DNA of 8,783 bases from an uncultured Hymenobacter sp. (GTDB taxonomy: Bacteria > Bacteroidota > Bacteroidia > Cytophagales > Hymenobacteraceae), in NCBI GenBank assembly GCA_937871705.1, contig CALMOO010000777.1, positions 532 through 9,314 on the forward strand. The letters run 5' to 3'. The stretch's first letter is position 1. Every line of letters begins with the position of its first letter. A model generated the notes under the pieces. That model ran no database searches. It saw nothing but the letters and a program-made list of their open reading frames with translations, and was not told the origin of the DNA. The position numbers were made by a program, and so were the translations under genes. Shown here piece by piece: positions 5,180-8,783 of this stretch.

Positions 5180-7771
5180 ATGCGGTGGTTTCGTTGGGTA
5201 ATGTTGTGGATGGTGGGGGTAGGCTTGCCAATGCACGGGCAGGCGCAGCTGGCGGCACCTGCCACCGTGCCCGCGCGGGCGCTGCACAGCGTGAGCCCAG
5301 CCGACACGACGTTTGCGGAGCTGGAGTTTTTGCGGACTGAAATCGGGGACGCGCGGGTGGTATTTCTGGGCGAGCCTACCCACGGCGAAGGCAACGTGCT
5401 GGCAGCAAAAGCTCGGCTCGTCGCGTTTTTGCAGCAGCGCATGGGCTTCACCACGCTGGCAATGGAGAGCGGATTTTTTGAGCTGCACAAAGCCCAGCGC
5501 CAAATTGCCATTGGCAAGTCAGTAGTTAAGAACTTGCAAAGCAGCGTTTTCCCGATATGGATGCGCACACAGGAGTTTCAGGCGGTGGTGCCGCTGGTCG
5601 GCCCCGATGGCTTGCGCGTGATGGGCTTCGACCCGCAGCTAAGCGGCGACTACAGCGATGACCTAGTGGAAGACCTGGAGGATTTTGTGGGAGAATCAAC
5701 GGAGCCCGATAAAGTAACTGATGCCATTGACTTTGAATTTATTGGGGATGTGGTAGATGAGATGTCCGAGCACTTCGCTTTTCCCGCAAACCATACCCTC
5801 GCCGAGTTTGAAGCACAACTCAGCCAGGTTAATCGGCAGGTTGCCAAAGCAGCCAATTCGCCCACGGCGGCTCGTCGGGCTGAGGCGGGGTTCTGGCAGC
5901 AGTGCCTGCGTAGCTTGGGTGCGCTGGCGCGCGACTACGTAGCTCACGACCCCAGCGCCAAAGCGGAGGCCGACTGGGTAGCCGCCGACAGCAACCCGCG
6001 CGATGCCCAGATGGCCGACAACCTGCTGTGGTACCTGCGCCAGCACCCCGCCGAAAAAGTAATCTGCTGGGGCGCCCAGCCGCATTTTGCCAACCGCGTA
6101 GAAGTGCTCGGCAACGAGGAACTGCGCGCCTACCAGCCCATGGGCCGCTCCGTGAAGAAGGCCCTGGGGGCAAGCCAGGTCTACATTTTGGGCACCTTGG
6201 CGGGTGGCGGCACCCACGGCCTACCCGGCACGGCTGGCCTGGCTGTGCCCGCGCCCGCGGTGGGCACGCTGGAGGCCAACTTATTGAGCCTCAATGCGCC
6301 CTATGCCTTTGTGAGTCTTAAGCACGACGCGCCCGGCTTGCAGCTAACAACTTACGCCTTCGACTACCAACCGCTGGCGGGCCCCTGGAGCGAGGTCGTA
6401 GACGGATTCCTGTTTCTGCGCAGTGTCGAGCCGCCGCACCTGACGCCCATTGCCAGTGCCGCCGCCAGCACCGATACCACCGAGCTACTATCGGCTACGC
6501 GGCTGGCCCCTGGGTCGCGGAGCCCGGCCCTGGGGCGCAGCAGCGCCATCGTGCGCCGCTTGGTGGGTACGCCCGATGTGTCAGGGGTGCGCACGGTGCG
6601 GGGTGTGGTACTCGACCAGCGCAGCCGGGCCGCGGTGCCCTACGCAGCCGTGCAGCTGCCCGGCCAGGCCAAGGGCACGGTGGCCGACGCTAACGGCCGG
6701 TTTGCGTTGCCGCTCTCGGGCCCTACCCCCCTGCAAGTCAGCAGCCTAGGCTACAACCTGGCCACGGTGCAGTCGCCAGTCGGCAATGAGGAGTTGACTG
6801 TGCTGCTCACCCCGGCCGCCTACGCCCTCGCTGAGGTGCAAGTCGCCAGCAAGCCGCTCGACCCGGTAGAGATTCTAAAAAACGTTATTAAGAACATTTC
6901 GGCCAACTACGAGCAGCTCGACTACGCCGCTCAGGTGTATACGCACCAGCGCCTCAGCAACTTCGATACGCTACGCTACGAAGCCGAAACGGTAGGCCGG
7001 CTGCGGGTGCCGGCTGGCTACCGGCACTTCACCAAGGGGTTTATGGGCCGCGAAGAGGGGGTAGTCCTGACCACGGACCAGCAGCACGTGCTGGCGCAGC
7101 ATGGCAGCCGGGTGGCGGGTACGGCGCTTTATAGCAGTGTGCAGGGCGCCTCAGCCAGTGCGGCTGACCCGGTGCGGATTTCGCCGCTTTTCGGAGTCCG
7201 CAACCTGCGCCGCTTCGTGCTCAAGCTCGACAGCGTGCGTCAGCAAGGCGCCGAAACGCTGTACGTGCTGAGCTTCGCGGCCAAGCGCGCTGACCACAGT
7301 AGCACTGGCACCTACCTGATGAGCGTCTACCAAGGGCGCCTGTTAGTGCGTAAAAGCGACTATGCCGTGGTACACTACGAAGCCTTGTGGCAGGTCGATA
7401 CGGCCGCTTTCAACAGCACCGCTCGCAAAAATTACGGCCGTAAAACCACCGAAGCGCAAACCTTTACGCAGCTTTTTGCCACCGACCGCACTACCCACGT
7501 AGTCGACTATGCCAAGGCCGAAAACGGCCGTTACTACGTGCGCCGCAGCGTGGGCCAAACCCTAACTACGGGCCGAGTACTAGGCAAAGCCCCGTTTTAC
7601 TACCAAAGCTTATCGGAGCGGTATTTTCAGTTGCTGCCCGTGGCGGGGCTCCCGGCGACCATCCCACCCGCGGCAGCAGTCAAGCCGCCCGAAGTGCCCT
7701 ACCGGCCCGAGTTCTGGAGCAGCTACCAGCGGCCCGGCGGCGCGCTTGCTACCCCTATAGTTCCGAAATAG
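5180..7771 (+). CDS. Secreted erythromycin-esterase-like protein with carboxypeptidase-regulatory-like domain
   Basis: The protein has 863 residues. The first 22 (Arg2, Arg5, then a hydrophobic run ending HGQA) form a signal peptide, probably cleaved before QLAAP. Residues about 35-420 match the erythromycin-esterase family: LGEPTHGEGN (Glu65, His68), LAMESGFFE (Glu96), RDAQMADNL (274-281) and ICWGAQPHF (His302). Residues about 471-556 form a carboxypeptidase-regulatory-like beta-sandwich (VRGVVLDQRSRAAVPYAAV, GTVADANGRFAL, SSLGYN). A further domain of about 260 residues, starting EILKNVIKNISANYEQL, resembles regions that follow such beta-sandwiches in Bacteroidota outer-membrane or periplasmic proteins. 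The ATG at 5180 is chosen because it creates the signal peptide; a longer frame back to a TTG at 5078 would start inside the preceding terminator. Hydrolysis of a lactone or ester in the periplasm is possible but macrolide resistance should not be assumed. It converges with the next gene, leaving 19 bp. Confidence 0.85.
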   Translation: MRWFRWVMLWMVGVGLPMHGQAQLAAPATVPARALHSVSPADTTFAELEFLRTEIGDARVVFLGEPTHGEGNVLAAKARLVAFLQQRMGFTTLAMESGFFELHKAQRQIAIGKSVVKNLQSSVFPIWMRTQEFQAVVPLVGPDGLRVMGFDPQLSGDYSDDLVEDLEDFVGESTEPDKVTDAIDFEFIGDVVDEMSEHFAFPANHTLAEFEAQLSQVNRQVAKAANSPTAARRAEAGFWQQCLRSLGALARDYVAHDPSAKAEADWVAADSNPRDAQMADNLLWYLRQHPAEKVICWGAQPHFANRVEVLGNEELRAYQPMGRSVKKALGASQVYILGTLAGGGTHGLPGTAGLAVPAPAVGTLEANLLSLNAPYAFVSLKHDAPGLQLTTYAFDYQPLAGPWSEVVDGFLFLRSVEPPHLTPIASAAASTDTTELLSATRLAPGSRSPALGRSSAIVRRLVGTPDVSGVRTVRGVVLDQRSRAAVPYAAVQLPGQAKGTVADANGRFALPLSGPTPLQVSSLGYNLATVQSPVGNEELTVLLTPAAYALAEVQVASKPLDPVEILKNVIKNISANYEQLDYAAQVYTHQRLSNFDTLRYEAETVGRLRVPAGYRHFTKGFMGREEGVVLTTDQQHVLAQHGSRVAGTALYSSVQGASASAADPVRISPLFGVRNLRRFVLKLDSVRQQGAETLYVLSFAAKRADHSSTGTYLMSVYQGRLLVRKSDYAVVHYEALWQVDTAAFNSTARKNYGRKTTEAQTFTQLFATDRTTHVVDYAKAENGRYYVRRSVGQTLTTGRVLGKAPFYYQSLSERYFQLLPVAGLPATIPPAAAVKPPEVPYRPEFWSSYQRPGGALATPIVPK

Positions 7772-7790
7772 GGGGGTAGGCGGGTGCCCT

Positions 7791-8783
7791 TTACTTGCTC
7801 ACCCCAAATACCCGCGCCGCCCAGCGCGGCAAAAACACCGTGCCCAGGCCCAAGTAGAAGTAATACGTGACGATGCGATACAGCAGCACCATGAAGCTCG
7901 TCATGGTGGCCGTGCCCACAAAGCTGCCGAAGAACGTCGGGAAAGCGCCCTCCGCAATGCCCGCGCCGCCGGGGGTTATGGCCAGCAGCAGCACCACTTT
8001 GTACGTGATGTTGCGGGCAAAAATGAACAGAAACTTGCCCGTCGTCATAGGCACGAAAGCTCCAATGAGGCAGCCAATAACCGCGTAGCGCGCCGTCCAG
8101 ACGAAGAACGTACTTAGGCAGGCGCGCCACCAGTAGAGGGCGCCCGCCCCGCGCACCTGCGCCGAGGCATTCACCATGTCCTGCCCCAAGCGGTAGGCCC
8201 GGTGCCGAAACCGCCGCAACGCCCGCAGCGAAGTTACCCGCACCAGCAGCCGCCGCACCGACAAGGGGTTGACGAACAGGGCATAAAGCAGCAGGCCAGC
8301 GTAGGCCGATACGGCCACGTAGCTCACCACAAACAGCACCCGCAGCGTTTCCACGAATGTTGACTCTAGGTGGCGGGGGTAGAGCGCGGCGCCCGCCAGC
8401 CACACCACCAGCGGCACCATCAGCACGTAGTACAAGTTATCCAGAAAAGCCGTCACGATGGTGTAAGCCAATGACTTGCCCAGCGGAATGCCTTCTTTCG
8501 TCAGAATAATCGGGGCCGCCGCCGTGCCACCCGCCGCCGAAGGCAGCACGCAAGAAGCAAATTCCCAAACCACAATCACCTCAAACGCCTGCCGCCAGCT
8601 CAGCTCGCGCTCCGCAATGTGGCGAATGCGGTAGATGTAGCCCAAGTCGCGGGCCCAAAGCACGAGCAGCGTCGCGAGCAGCCATTGCCACTTGGCATCG
8701 GCCAGTGGAGCTAGGTCGCCAGGCTTGTAAGAGCGCCAGAATAAAAACCCCACCACCCCGAGCCCAATGAACACGGGCCAGAT
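7791..8783 (-). CDS. Lysylphosphatidylglycerol-synthase-TM/flippase-like membrane protein (5' end outside window)
   Basis: At least 331 residues of a polytopic inner-membrane protein are visible. The frame runs open to the window edge. A GTG at 8774 could be a start, but it falls inside the first hydrophobic helix (IWPVFIGLGVVGFLFW), so the true start is probably just outside. Hallmarks of the LPG_synthase_TM (YbhN/AglD-like) family are PSAAGGTAAAPIIL near the second third of the N-terminal half and TPGGAGIAEGAF near the C-terminus, among about seven to eight hydrophobic segments. Basic loops (SVRRLLVRVTSLRALRRFRHR) face the cytoplasm. There is no attached aminoacyltransferase (MprF synthase) domain at the C-terminus, which ends GVSK, so a flippase-like or glycolipid-handling role is likelier than LPG synthesis. 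The substrate cannot be told from the sequence. Confidence 0.88.
   Translation of the reverse strand: MWPVFIGLGVVGFLFWRSYKPGDLAPLADAKWQWLLATLLVLWARDLGYIYRIRHIAERELSWRQAFEVIVVWEFASCVLPSAAGGTAAAPIILTKEGIPLGKSLAYTIVTAFLDNLYYVLMVPLVVWLAGAALYPRHLESTFVETLRVLFVVSYVAVSAYAGLLLYALFVNPLSVRRLLVRVTSLRALRRFRHRAYRLGQDMVNASAQVRGAGALYWWRACLSTFFVWTARYAVIGCLIGAFVPMTTGKFLFIFARNITYKVVLLLAITPGGAGIAEGAFPTFFGSFVGTATMTSFMVLLYRIVTYYFYLGLGTVFLPRWAARVFGVSK

Overview
The window looks like a chromosomal segment of a high-GC member of the Bacteroidota, most likely Hymenobacter or a close relative. The reasons are the protein repertoire (MetX/MetY, a carboxypeptidase-regulatory-like domain fused to an erythromycin-esterase domain, a LysM mini-protein, a lipocalin-like lipoprotein), promoters of the Bacteroidota TTTG/TAnnTTTG type, and starts without clear Shine-Dalgarno sequences. 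The genus is inferred from overall resemblance, not from a search.

Region 1 (about 1-3945, minus strand) is a sulfur-amino-acid operon with a long, elaborate 5' leader. Reading with the transcript, a near-perfect promoter (TTTG-N19-TATCTTTG, 3914-3944) is followed by a SAM-family riboswitch (3750-3863). A candidate 51-codon upstream ORF begins 9 nt after the riboswitch and ends in Cys-Cys-Cys-Ser-Thr-Cys-Cys-Cys-Gln-Gly (3585-3740). About 210 nt of hairpin-forming leader follow. The structural genes are a peroxiredoxin-like protein, metY (O-acetylhomoserine sulfhydrylase) and metX (homoserine O-acetyltransferase). MetX activates homoserine and MetY inserts sulfide to give homocysteine, so a SAM sensor fits the genes. 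A cysteine-codon-rich leader peptide would add a second input reporting cysteine supply. This two-sensor leader is the most interesting item in the window. A large imperfect palindrome of REP type lies between metY and metX.

Region 2 (about 4014-5079) holds two small genes transcribed divergently from a 221-bp intergenic region. On the minus strand is a 97-residue LysM protein with a clear terminator. On the plus strand is a 142-residue lipocalin-like lipoprotein with a textbook terminator.

Region 3 (about 5126-8783) holds a secreted 863-residue protein on the plus strand, combining an erythromycin-esterase-like domain, a carboxypeptidase-regulatory-like beta-sandwich and a further uncharacterised C-terminal domain. 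Only 19 bp away it converges on a minus-strand membrane protein of the lysylphosphatidylglycerol-synthase-TM/flippase-like family, whose start lies beyond the right edge. No tRNA, rRNA, CRISPR array, insertion sequence or phage gene was seen.
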